A stretch of DNA of 64,000 nucleotides from Geobacter sp. UBA5730 (GTDB taxonomy: Bacteria; Desulfobacterota; Desulfuromonadia; Geobacterales; Pseudopelobacteraceae). Where the stretch lies: assembly GCA_002419465.1 (NCBI GenBank), contig DIGE01000016.1:96478-160477 (forward strand). The letters are read 5' to 3'. The notes under the pieces were generated by a model. That model worked only from the letters and a program-made list of their open reading frames with translations. It was not told the origin of the DNA and made no database searches. A program made the translations under genes and the position numbers. This document shows, in pieces, positions 1 to 8,299 of this stretch (its first letter is position 1; every line of letters starts with the position of its first letter).

Positions 1-941
1 GCCCAATGTTTTCTTTGTGGGCCTTGTCCATAGCTTTTTTCCAGGCCGCACGCTCAGCAGAGGTCAGGGTGATGATTTGTGAACGGCCGGACTTTTTGAC
101 CGCTGCCATGGCCTGATCGTTGTCCTTTTTGGCAACGCTGTTGGCAAAAGCTGTGGCATCCTTCATGGAGCTTTCCAGAGCGGCACGGATGTCGGCCGGC
201 AGACCCATCCAGAACTTCTTGTTCACCAATACGGCATAGCCCAGGTAGCCGTGGTTGGACATGGTTACGTACTTCTGTACCTCATGCATTTTCTGAGTGT
301 ACAGGTTGGAAGGAGGGTTCTCGGTACCGTCAACCACGCCGGTCTGCAGAGCCTGATAGACCTCGGAGAAAGCCAGGACTTGTGGCATAGCACCAACTGC
401 GCGCATCTGGGAATCCAGCACCTTGGAGGATTGGATCCGCATCTTGAGACCTCTGAAATCGCCAGGTTCCTTGAGCGGCTTGTTGGCGCTCATCACCTTG
501 AAACCGTTGTCCCAGTAGGCCAGACCTATTAAGCCTTTGGTCTCGAGCTTTTTGAGCAGTTTCGCACCCACCGGTCCCTGGGTTACCTTGTGTAGGTCGG
601 CATAATCGTCAAAGATAAACGGCAGGTCAAACAGCTCAAATTCCTTGAGGCCCAGAGGCCCGAATTTAGCCAGCGAAGGTGCAAGCATCTGCACGGAGCC
701 CATTTGCAGAGCCTCCATCTCTTCCTTGTCCTTGAAGAGCTGGCTATTGGGGTAGACCTCTACCTTGACCTGTCCCTTGGTGCGCTCCTCAGCCAGCTTC
801 TTGAAGTAGTTGGCTGCCTGACCTTTGGGGGTGTCATTGGCAACCACATGGCTGAACTTGATGATGATCGGGGCGGCCTGGGCGCCAAGCGGCAGGGCCA
901 GAGCCAGGGTGAGAACGGCTACAGTGATCTTTTTGAACATC
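1..941 (-). CDS. dctP: TRAP transporter substrate-binding protein, DctP family (3' end outside window)
   Basis: Periplasmic solute receptor of a tripartite (TRAP) carboxylate importer. About 313 residues are visible, read from an ATG at 939-941; the C-terminus lies beyond base 1. The N-terminus is a classic signal peptide (MFKKITVAVL..., cleavage near AQA-AP), followed by the family pattern IKFSHVVANDTPKG and the central GLKMRIQ segment with the conserved Arg that binds a carboxylate. A strong AAGGAGG lies upstream of the start. A sigma-54 promoter lies about 70 bases upstream and a two-component cluster with an NtrC-type activator follows on the same strand, which suggests substrate-induced expression. 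The DctQ/DctM membrane subunits would lie left of the window. The substrate (C4-dicarboxylate or another organic acid) cannot be told. Confidence 0.9.
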
Positions 942-1013
942 GGGAGTTCCTCCTTTTTAGGTATGCTACCTGAACATGGATTGCAGCATTGTATCGCAGA
1001 ATGTTGTTTTATC

Positions 1014-1030
1014 AAGCAACGCAAGTGCCA
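1014..1030 (-). promoter_or_regulatory. Sigma-54 (-24/-12) promoter of the TRAP receptor gene
   Basis: On the minus strand the sequence is TGGCAC-N5-TTGCTT with exact GG-N10-GC spacing (GG at 1029-1028, GC at 1017-1016). This matches the RpoN consensus at all key bases. The predicted start of transcription is near 1004, giving a leader of about 63 bases before the dctP ATG. Sigma-54 promoters need an AAA+ activator, and one is encoded at 2374-3765. Confidence 0.85.
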
Positions 1031-1095
1031 AAAATGGGAATCGAGCTAATCTGCTGTTTTGTTGAGTGATCGTTCTGGCAGGGATAGTTGTCCGT

Positions 1096-1127
1096 CACTT
1101 TTTGCGTCGCAAGTGGCGGGAAACCGC
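1096..1127. promoter_or_regulatory. Candidate enhancer site upstream of the sigma-54 promoter
   Basis: A perfect palindrome TTGCG-T-CGCAA (1102-1112), overlapped by CACTT-N10-AAGTG (1096-1115), lies about 100 bases upstream of the predicted dctP transcription start, the usual position for an NtrC-type activator site. A further inverted repeat GGCGG-N4-CCGCC follows at about 1114-1127; it lies just beyond the MFS gene end and could instead act as a weak terminator. Binding is inferred. Confidence 0.45.
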
Positions 1128-1139
1128 CATAACGGGTGG

Positions 1140-2381
1140 TCAATTTCCGCCACCTGGCGCCAGACGTTCGTCATACAAACGGCTGACCAGTTCCGTGCAG
1201 ATAACCGTGGCCAGCAGCAACAGACAGATCATGGCCGAGACGCCGGACCAGCCGAAGCTGACCCAGAACAGGCCGCCGAGGGTGCCGGAGATGCTTGAAC
1301 CGAGATAGTAGGAGAACAGGTAGAGCGAGGTGGCCTGGGCGCGGTAGGTAGTGGCCCGCCGGCTGACCCAGCCGGAGGCGATGCTGTGGGCACCGAAAAA
1401 ACCGCAGGTGAACAGTGCGACACCGGCGACGATGCAGGCGAGGGAGTCCGGCAGGGTCAGCAGGGTGCCCAGCGCCATGGCGGCGATAGTCATCCGAATC
1501 ACCAGGCGCCGTCCAAAACGCTGCATCAGGCGACCCATCATGGCTGAGCTCAAGGAGCCCAGGAAGTAGACCAGAAAGATCAGGCTGGTGGTGGATTGGC
1601 TCAGGTTATAGGGTCGATCGAGCAGGCGGAAGCCGATGTAGTTGTACATGCTGATGAAGCAGCCCATGCAGAAAAACGCCACGCCGAACAGGCAGAGCAT
1701 GCCGGGATCTTTCAGATGGTGCAGCAGCGAGGGGATCAGCGTGCGTGGCGCGAAGGGCCGCCTGCGAAAGCTGGTTGAGGCCGGCAACATTGTGGTGAAG
1801 TACAGTGCCATCAGCAGACTGACGCAGCCGATCAGGCCGATGGCGGTGCGCCACGGCAGGTAGTCGGCCATGATGGCGGTGATGATCCGGCCGCACATGC
1901 CGCCCACGGCATTGCCGCTGATATACAGCCCCATGGCCGAGGCGATGGCCGTGCTGTCCATCTCCTCGCCCAGGTAAGCCATGGCCACCGACGGCACACC
2001 GGCCAGCACCGCACCCTGAGCAAATCTGACCAGCAGCAGGCTGGTCAGATTTGCTGTGAAGGCGGTGGCCATGGCCAGCAGCGAGGTGCACAGCAGGGCC
2101 ACCACCATCAACGGCTTGCGGCCGATTGCGTCGGAGGTGATCCCGGAAAACAGCATTCCGATGGCCAGAGTGGCGGTGCTGAGGGAGAGCGGCAGGCTGC
2201 TGACCGCCGGGGAGATGTTGAACTCACGGGTAAACAGCGGCAGCAGCGGTTGAATGTCGTACAGGGTGACAAAGGTGATGAAACCGGCGCAGAACAGGGC
2301 CAGATTGGCCTGCCGGTAACGGGGTGAACCGATGGTGATCTGGCTGGTTTCAGCCGGTGTGCCGGTGATGGCCTCACTCAT
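1140..2381 (-). CDS. MFS transporter (YnfM-like)
   Basis: Major facilitator carrier of 413 residues with about 12 hydrophobic segments. It starts LFCAGFITFVTLYDIQPLLPLFTRE, typical of the YnfM/arabinose-efflux-like group, and has a DAIGRKPLM loop between helices 2 and 3 (MFS motif A). I chose the ATG at 2381 because it overlaps the stop of the upstream regulator (ATGAGTGA). The longer open frame to 2519 only reads out-of-frame regulator DNA. The coupling places it last in the two-component operon, so it may be a second carrier for the sensed compound or an efflux pump. The substrate is unknown. Confidence 0.85.
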   Translation of the reverse strand: MSEAITGTPAETSQITIGSPRYRQANLALFCAGFITFVTLYDIQPLLPLFTREFNISPAVSSLPLSLSTATLAIGMLFSGITSDAIGRKPLMVVALLCTSLLAMATAFTANLTSLLLVRFAQGAVLAGVPSVAMAYLGEEMDSTAIASAMGLYISGNAVGGMCGRIITAIMADYLPWRTAIGLIGCVSLLMALYFTTMLPASTSFRRRPFAPRTLIPSLLHHLKDPGMLCLFGVAFFCMGCFISMYNYIGFRLLDRPYNLSQSTTSLIFLVYFLGSLSSAMMGRLMQRFGRRLVIRMTIAAMALGTLLTLPDSLACIVAGVALFTCGFFGAHSIASGWVSRRATTYRAQATSLYLFSYYLGSSISGTLGGLFWVSFGWSGVSAMICLLLLATVICTELVSRLYDERLAPGGGN

Positions 2382-3765
2382 GCTGGGCGTTGGGGGAGCT
2401 GATGCCATATTTTTCCATCTTGTAGCGCAGGGTGCCCCGGGGGATCTTGAGCAGTGCAGCGGCCTTGACCACATTTCCGGCGGTGGCATCCAGGGCCTGG
2501 CTGAGCATCTGTTGTTCAAAGGCTGCCACGGCCTGCTCGAGCCCCTGCACGGATGCCAGGGAGACCGCGGCCGGACTGCTGCTAGCAGACTGTTGCTGGT
2601 GTGAGAGGTCGGTGGGCAGGTGGTCGACGGTCAGCAGCGGGCCATCGCCCATGATGGTGATCCGCTCGATGATGTTTCTGAGTTCCCGTACGTTGCCGGG
2701 CCAGGGATAGGCCTCCAGCAGTTTCAGCGCCTCGGGCGCAATACCCTGGAAGGTCTTGCCGAAGGCACGGCTGAAGTTGTCAAGAAAGAATTTTGCCAGC
2801 AGGCCGATATCTTCACGCCGCTCACGCAGCGGCGGCAGCTGGATCGGCACCACATGCAGGCGGTAGTAAAGATCCTGGCGGAAACTGCCGGACCTGATCC
2901 GTTCTTCCAGGTTGCGGTTGGTGGCGGCGATCACCCGCACATCCACCGGCAGGTCGCGGCAGCCCCCCACCCGGCGCACGGTGCGTTCCTCCAGCACCCG
3001 CAGCAGCTTGGCCTGCAGGGCGGCATGCATGTCGCCGATCTCGTCCAGGAAGATCGTGCCGCCGGCCGCCTCTTCAAACAGTCCGGTCTTGCGGATGGTT
3101 GCTCCGGTAAAGGCGCCCCGCTCGTGGCCGAACAGTTCGCTCTCGATCAGTTCGGCCGGAATCGAGGCGCAGTTGATGGCCACAAAGGGATGTTCCCGCC
3201 GGTCCGACAGGGTGTGGATGCCCCGAGCTACCAGCTCTTTGCCGGTGCCGGATTCGCCGGTGACCAGTACCGTGGCGGTGGGGATGCGGGCCACCTCGCG
3301 CACCAGTTCCAGGGCTTTCACGAACAGAGGGCTGGTGCCGAGCAGCCGGGTTTGCTCGCCCAGGTCGCTGGTGCGCCGCAGGTTTCTGACCTCACGCCGC
3401 AGTTCCTGGGTTTGCAGGGCCAGCTTGACGATTACCCGCAGGGCGTCAGCCTTGAACGGTTTTTTCATGTAGTGGTAGGCCCCCCGTTGCAGGGCTTCCA
3501 CGGCCGACTCCACGGAGCCGAAGCCGGTGATGATGATCACCAGCAGCTCGGGGTTCAGTTCCTTGAGGGCGTTCAACAGGCTGAGGCCGTCGTCAGGACC
3601 CAGGTTCAGGTCAAGCAGGGTCAGGTCGATCTCTTCGCCGGTAATCACCTCCAGGGCCTGCCGGCCATTGGCGGCCTCCAGCACCCGGTAGCCGTCTTCA
3701 CTGAGAATCCGCTGGACGTTTTCGCGGATAAAGGCCTCGTCATCAACAATCAGGATGGTTTCCAT
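2374..3765 (-). CDS. Sigma-54-dependent response regulator (NtrC/DctD type)
   Basis: 463 residues in three domains. The receiver spans 1-120 with phospho-acceptor Asp52 (LLDLNL). The AAA+ domain has Walker A GESGTGKE, the sigma-54 contact loop GAFTGA and Walker B GGTIFLDEIGD. A Fis-type helix-turn-helix lies at the C-terminus (GNVVKAAALLKIPRGTLRYK). Phosphorylation would drive open-complex formation at a sigma-54 promoter; the nearest one precedes dctP at 1014-1030. The gene starts 2 bases after the lone receiver gene and overlaps the MFS gene by 8 bases. The target is inferred from position. Confidence 0.93.
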   Translation of the reverse strand: METILIVDDEAFIRENVQRILSEDGYRVLEAANGRQALEVITGEEIDLTLLDLNLGPDDGLSLLNALKELNPELLVIIITGFGSVESAVEALQRGAYHYMKKPFKADALRVIVKLALQTQELRREVRNLRRTSDLGEQTRLLGTSPLFVKALELVREVARIPTATVLVTGESGTGKELVARGIHTLSDRREHPFVAINCASIPAELIESELFGHERGAFTGATIRKTGLFEEAAGGTIFLDEIGDMHAALQAKLLRVLEERTVRRVGGCRDLPVDVRVIAATNRNLEERIRSGSFRQDLYYRLHVVPIQLPPLRERREDIGLLAKFFLDNFSRAFGKTFQGIAPEALKLLEAYPWPGNVRELRNIIERITIMGDGPLLTVDHLPTDLSHQQQSASSSPAAVSLASVQGLEQAVAAFEQQMLSQALDATAGNVVKAAALLKIPRGTLRYKMEKYGISSPNAQHE

Positions 3766-3767
3766 GG

Positions 3768-4175
3768 TTACCGGCAGTCTGTTTTGGGGGAAAATGTCTT
3801 GGGGGGAACGGACAGAACCTCTGACACCGCAGCCGAGAGTTGTTCGTAGCTGATCGGTTTGGAGAGCACCCGCTCGATCGGCATCCGCGTGGCCATGGCC
3901 AGCAATGTCTGTTGGGACAGGGTTGGTGAACCACCGGAAATGGCCACAATACGGGGACGCTCCGGTTGCGACAGCAGGTGCATGATCACCTCAAAGCCAT
4001 CCTGCTCCGGCATGACAATATCGGTCAGCACCAGATCAAACGGCTGATTGTGCAGCAAGGTGCGGGCCTCCTTGCCGTTGGTTGCGCTGCTCACCAGATG
4101 GCCGTCATGGGTCAGGAATCCCTCAAGTACCTGTCTGACCTGGGTGTCGTCATCTATCACCAGGATGCGGGCCAT
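3768..4175 (-). CDS. Single-domain response regulator (CheY-like receiver)
   Basis: 135 residues, a receiver domain only. The acidic pair DDD is near residue 8-10, the phospho-acceptor is Asp52 (LTDIVMPEQDG) and the conserved Lys lies in VLSKPIS. There is no output domain, so it probably acts as a phosphate shuttle or sink, or by protein contact. It lies 20 bases after the PAS histidine kinase and 2 bases before the sigma-54 activator, so the three are surely co-transcribed. Confidence 0.9.
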   Translation of the reverse strand: MARILVIDDDTQVRQVLEGFLTHDGHLVSSATNGKEARTLLHNQPFDLVLTDIVMPEQDGFEVIMHLLSQPERPRIVAISGGSPTLSQQTLLAMATRMPIERVLSKPISYEQLSAAVSEVLSVPPKTFSPKTDCR

Positions 4176-4195
4176 GGTTTGTCTCCTTAAAACAG

Positions 4196-5656
4196 TTACA
4201 GGTGCTGCACCGTTTCAGGTCGATAGGGCAGGTAGACACTGATGGTGGAACCGATGCCCGGTTCGGATTCGATCCGCACAAAGCCTTTATGTTGTTTGAT
4301 GGTGCCATAGATCATGGCAAGGCCCAGGCCGGTTCCCTTGCCCACCGGTTTGGTGGTGAAGAACGGCTCGAAAACCTTGTTGCGGATCTCTTCACTAATG
4401 CCATGGCCGGTATCCTGAACCCAGAGCACCGCATAATACTTGTCAACGTGCGGTTCATTACCGCTTAATTGTTCCGCTGCCTGGTCGGACAGCCTGGTGC
4501 CGATGGTAACACTACCGCCATCGGGCATGGCGTCCCGGGCATTGGTAACCAGGTTGAACAGCACCTGTTGCAGCAGGGTGGCGTCGGCAATCACCGTCAA
4601 GGGCGCCGGGTGCAACTGCAGGTTCAGATGTTGTTGTTTGTTAAGCAGATTACGTGCCAGCGGTTCGGTTTCCTGCAACAGCTGGTTCAGTTCGAGCGGG
4701 CGCAGTGCGATGGCTTGCCGCCGGGCAAAGGCCAGCATGGCGCGGGTCAGGTTGATGCCCCGTTCCACCGCTTTGACAATCTCGGCCAGTCTGCTCTGCA
4801 ACAGGGGTGGTTCGATGCTGTCGGTCAGTTCGAGCAGCTGGGCATTGCCGGAGATCACCTGCAGGATGTTGTTGAAGTCGTGGGCCACCCCGCTGGCCAG
4901 CTGGCCGATGGCCTCCATCTTCTGGGCTTGACGCAACTGTTCTTGCAGGTCTCCCAGCTTGGCTTCGGCCTGTTTCTGGCCGGTCAGGTCCACGAAGGTG
5001 CAGACCATGCCGATAATCTGCTCGTCATCCCTGATCGGGTGAGCAGTGTAGGATACCGGCAGAGCGCTGCCATCCCGACGCCAGAAAATTTCGTCGCTGG
5101 CGCTGGCAACAGCTCCTGTTGCGATGATCTGATGGGCTTTGCACTGTTCCAGCGTGTACGGAGAGCCGTCGGCACGGGTATGATGAACCAGCGTATGCAT
5201 CTGCTGCCCCAGCAGATCGGCAGGCGCGTGGTATCCAAGCATCTGCGCGCAGGACCGGTTGGCCATGATGCAGTTCCCGCTGCAATCCACAGCATAGATC
5301 CCTTCCACCGTTGAGTTCAGCAGCAGTTCGATCTTGCGCAGTTGCTCCCGGTTCTGCTGTTCCACAAGCATCCGGCGGCGCTGGATGTCTGCGCCGTACC
5401 AGGCTGTCAGGGCCGCAACCAGCAGGGCGAGCATGGTAACGCCGCCGATCGATTCAGCCTGGTGGGCGTTAAAGAGGGCCAGCAGGTGTTTGGCTTGCTC
5501 GGGATTGATGCCGATAGCGGTTCCGGACAGGAGTTGCTGGTGACTGTGCTGCTCCACCAGCCAGAATCCCCCTGCCACAAGCATGATGATAAAGGTCAGC
5601 GGCAGGAACCGTTCCAGGAAGAGTCGAAGCTGTGAGGGTCGTCCGGGCATCGGCAT
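4196..5656 (-). CDS. Membrane PAS sensor histidine kinase
   Basis: 486 residues. Two membrane helices (about 14-34 and 72-93) flank a short outer segment of about 35 residues. A PAS domain follows (about 105-225, with a PAC-like end FVDLTGQKQAEA), then the phosphorylation helix VAHDFNNILQVI with the active His and the HATPase (N box NLVTNARDAMP, G boxes DTGHGIS and GTGLGLAM). The HDFNN H-box is typical of kinases that feed lone receivers. It is read with the receiver at 3768-4175, its likely partner. Confidence 0.9.
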   Translation of the reverse strand: MPMPGRPSQLRLFLERFLPLTFIIMLVAGGFWLVEQHSHQQLLSGTAIGINPEQAKHLLALFNAHQAESIGGVTMLALLVAALTAWYGADIQRRRMLVEQQNREQLRKIELLLNSTVEGIYAVDCSGNCIMANRSCAQMLGYHAPADLLGQQMHTLVHHTRADGSPYTLEQCKAHQIIATGAVASASDEIFWRRDGSALPVSYTAHPIRDDEQIIGMVCTFVDLTGQKQAEAKLGDLQEQLRQAQKMEAIGQLASGVAHDFNNILQVISGNAQLLELTDSIEPPLLQSRLAEIVKAVERGINLTRAMLAFARRQAIALRPLELNQLLQETEPLARNLLNKQQHLNLQLHPAPLTVIADATLLQQVLFNLVTNARDAMPDGGSVTIGTRLSDQAAEQLSGNEPHVDKYYAVLWVQDTGHGISEEIRNKVFEPFFTTKPVGKGTGLGLAMIYGTIKQHKGFVRIESEPGIGSTISVYLPYRPETVQHL

Positions 5657-5733
5657 GGTGGTCTATCCGTTCGGAGTGCGTGCTGAGTTGTATGTAGCAC
5701 TATTCACCGGGGCTGTCAGTCAGAAATACCGTT

Positions 5734-8202
5734 TTAGCCGGTTACCGGCAGGCGGATGCAGAAGCAGGCTCCCTGGCTGGGGTTGCTGGTCACCGACAGG
5801 GTGCCGCCATGTTCTTCCACAATCCGCTTGGTGATGGAGAGCCCCAGCCCGGTGCCTGCCCCTTTACGGGTGAAGAACGGTTCAAAGACCAGCTCCAGAT
5901 CAGCCGGTTCGATGCCGGCTCCGCTGTCGCTGACGCTGATCAGGTTTCCGTCGCTTTCGTGGCTGACCCGGATGCTGAGCTCACCGCCGCCGGGCATCGC
6001 TTCCAGGGCGTTCTTGATCAGGTTCAGCAGCGCCTGCTGTAGTTTTTCTGCATCAAAACGGCAGGTTGGCAGACCTTCTGCCAGCTGTACGCTGAGGCGG
6101 ACCCCTTGTTTTTCACAGGGACGGCGCACCAGCAGTACCAGGCTGGCTACCACCGCCGTCAGGTCTCCGGCGCGCAGCTCGGCCCGGGGCGGGGCGGCAA
6201 AGGAGAGCAGCGAGGTGATCAGGCGTTCCATCCGTTCGATTTCGTCCAGTGCTTTGCGCAGCAGTTCCCGCTCGTCGTTGGAAAGGTGTGAGCGATCATG
6301 CAGATCGTCCAGCAGCAGCGAGATGCCGGTCAGGGGGTTGCGGATCTCATGGGCGATACCGGCGGCCAGTTTGCCCAGTGAAGCCAGCCGGTCCAGGCGC
6401 AGGGTTTCCTCCCGCAGCTCCTCCCGCACGGTTTCTTCCCGCAGGGTGACGGTCAGCCCCAGTTCGGCGTTGACGCCGATCGGGAAGATACCCACATCAA
6501 AGTGGCGGGTGCTGCCGTGGTCGCTGATCTGCTGCAGCTCGCGTCCATAGCCGATCCCTTCGGTAAAGGCTCTGGCGATGCGGGCCGGCAGAGCACCCCA
6601 CTCGGCGAAGACGGTGGCGTAATGGCTCTCCAGGGGCCAGCGCCGTCCCAGGAAGCGGTGGGCGGTGCTGTTGCTGGAGGTGAGGGTGCCATCGGGTGCA
6701 AAGGTGGTGATGGCACTGGAGATACTTTCCAGGATGCTCTCTTTAAAGTTGCGCTCGTCCAGAATCTCCTGGCGGGACTCCCGCAGCTGGTCCAGGGTCG
6801 AGATCAGATTGTGTTTGCGCAGCTCAAGTTCAGCCACCATGGCGTTGAAGGTCAGGGCCAGGTCGGCCAGCTCATCGTTGCCGGTAACCGGTACCCGGGC
6901 GCCGGTCTCGTCGCTTGCCAGTCGCCGGGCGCTCTCGTTCAGACGTTGCAGCGGCTTGGTGATCCCCCGGGCCAGCAGCCAGGCCGCCAGGCCAGCCAGC
7001 AGGGCTGCCAGTGACAGGATCAGCACACTGCGGGTGCGATACTGCTTCAGCTGGCTGCTGATTAATTGACTGCCGGCCAGGGCTTGCTCCTGAAACTGGG
7101 TGGCCTGATAACCGATGGTGACGCCGCCGAAGATACCGTGTTTCTGGTAAACCCCGCGGTTGTAGATAATCGGCGCATAGGCCATGATTTTGCGGGCACC
7201 ACCCACATTGGTCAGGGTGGATACCCCGGTATGGTGTAGCCTGACCTGTTCGGCCACCTTGGGGTAGTTGGGATGGATGAATCCGGCGTAGTCAAGGTTG
7301 AAGGGGATTCTGCCGGCCTTGATCGCCGCGCTGCCGGACTGCTCACGGTAGGGGGGTACCGGTCTGCCCTGGGGGTCAAGACCACGGATGTCCCACAGTT
7401 TGGGGTGGGTGATGATCCAGCCCTGATCGTCGAACAGGAAGGCGTAGTTGCCGCTTTCGTAGGTGGGGGCGCTGGCTACGAAGCCGGGGCCGGGATCGAT
7501 ATGTTGCGTGAATTCCATCAGGTGGCGATGGTCCAGGGAGAGCACCAGAGCGCCGTCAAACCGGCCATCCGGCGTGAAGAGCGGGGTGCCGAAACGGATC
7601 ACACCGTTGAATCGTTTGCCGGCAGCCTGCTCGGCAATGGTGATATGGCGGCCGATCACGTGGGAGAGGTAGATCTGGCCTGGCTTGAGCGAGCGGATTT
7701 CACGAAAATAGGTCTCGTTGCCGTATTCGGTGCCTTCTGGACGGGCGACGTTGCGCAGCTCTGCAGTGTCGAGAAATCTGCCGTCCCTGATGACCAGGCG
7801 TTCCTGGCCGTCAGCTCCCAGTACGGCGATTGAACGATACAGCGGAATCCGCTCCCGGATTTCGCGTTTGGTCTGCTGGGGTCCTGTCTGTTCCCAGACC
7901 TCGCGACGGTGGCTGTTGTAGTAATGCCGCAGGGTCGGGCGGTTGTGGTCCAGTCCGGCCAGGAACAGCAGGTCACCTTCCCGTTCATGCAGAAAATTCG
8001 TCACGGCTTCGGCCACCTGGCGAGCCCGCGTCTGGAGGCCTTCGGCAGCCATCCGCTCAGAGCTGGAGCCGATTTCGAGGGCCAAGCGGTCCCGCACCTC
8101 TTCAACCCCTGCCAGCAGGACCAGTGAAACCGCCAGCATCGGCGTCAGCGCGATCACCAGGGTTGCAAACAGAAATTTTCTGAAAATGGTGGGGCGGATC
8201 AT
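5734..8202 (-). CDS. Sensor histidine kinase with large extracytoplasmic sensor, HAMP and PAS domains
   Basis: 822 residues. TM1 lies at about 12-32, then a periplasmic sensor of about 340 residues (Cache-like by size and position), TM2 (LILSLAALLAGLAAWLLARG), HAMP, a coiled linker, PAS, the H-box GIAHEIRNPLTGISLL, and HATPase boxes NLIKNALEAMPGG, DSGAGIEP and GTGLGLSI. The layout resembles DctB/AtoS kinases that pair with sigma-54 regulators, so it likely feeds the activator at 2374-3765. First gene of the minus-strand operon, 77 bases before the second kinase. The ligand, probably a small carboxylate, is inferred from the TRAP neighbour. Confidence 0.9.
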   Translation of the reverse strand: MIRPTIFRKFLFATLVIALTPMLAVSLVLLAGVEEVRDRLALEIGSSSERMAAEGLQTRARQVAEAVTNFLHEREGDLLFLAGLDHNRPTLRHYYNSHRREVWEQTGPQQTKREIRERIPLYRSIAVLGADGQERLVIRDGRFLDTAELRNVARPEGTEYGNETYFREIRSLKPGQIYLSHVIGRHITIAEQAAGKRFNGVIRFGTPLFTPDGRFDGALVLSLDHRHLMEFTQHIDPGPGFVASAPTYESGNYAFLFDDQGWIITHPKLWDIRGLDPQGRPVPPYREQSGSAAIKAGRIPFNLDYAGFIHPNYPKVAEQVRLHHTGVSTLTNVGGARKIMAYAPIIYNRGVYQKHGIFGGVTIGYQATQFQEQALAGSQLISSQLKQYRTRSVLILSLAALLAGLAAWLLARGITKPLQRLNESARRLASDETGARVPVTGNDELADLALTFNAMVAELELRKHNLISTLDQLRESRQEILDERNFKESILESISSAITTFAPDGTLTSSNSTAHRFLGRRWPLESHYATVFAEWGALPARIARAFTEGIGYGRELQQISDHGSTRHFDVGIFPIGVNAELGLTVTLREETVREELREETLRLDRLASLGKLAAGIAHEIRNPLTGISLLLDDLHDRSHLSNDERELLRKALDEIERMERLITSLLSFAAPPRAELRAGDLTAVVASLVLLVRRPCEKQGVRLSVQLAEGLPTCRFDAEKLQQALLNLIKNALEAMPGGGELSIRVSHESDGNLISVSDSGAGIEPADLELVFEPFFTRKGAGTGLGLSITKRIVEEHGGTLSVTSNPSQGACFCIRLPVTG

Positions 8203-8299
8203 CGTGTCAGTGTCCGGAAATCATCAACAGAGTTGCCATGCGGGAATCTGAATGATACCTTATTTGACGCGAAACGCTACCCGGAAATGAGAGTGAGTG

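Noticed and set aside
2620..3849. Open frame of 409 codons on the plus strand
   Set aside because: Antisense to the sigma-54 regulator, which has all family motifs; the composition is a GC-rich shadow.
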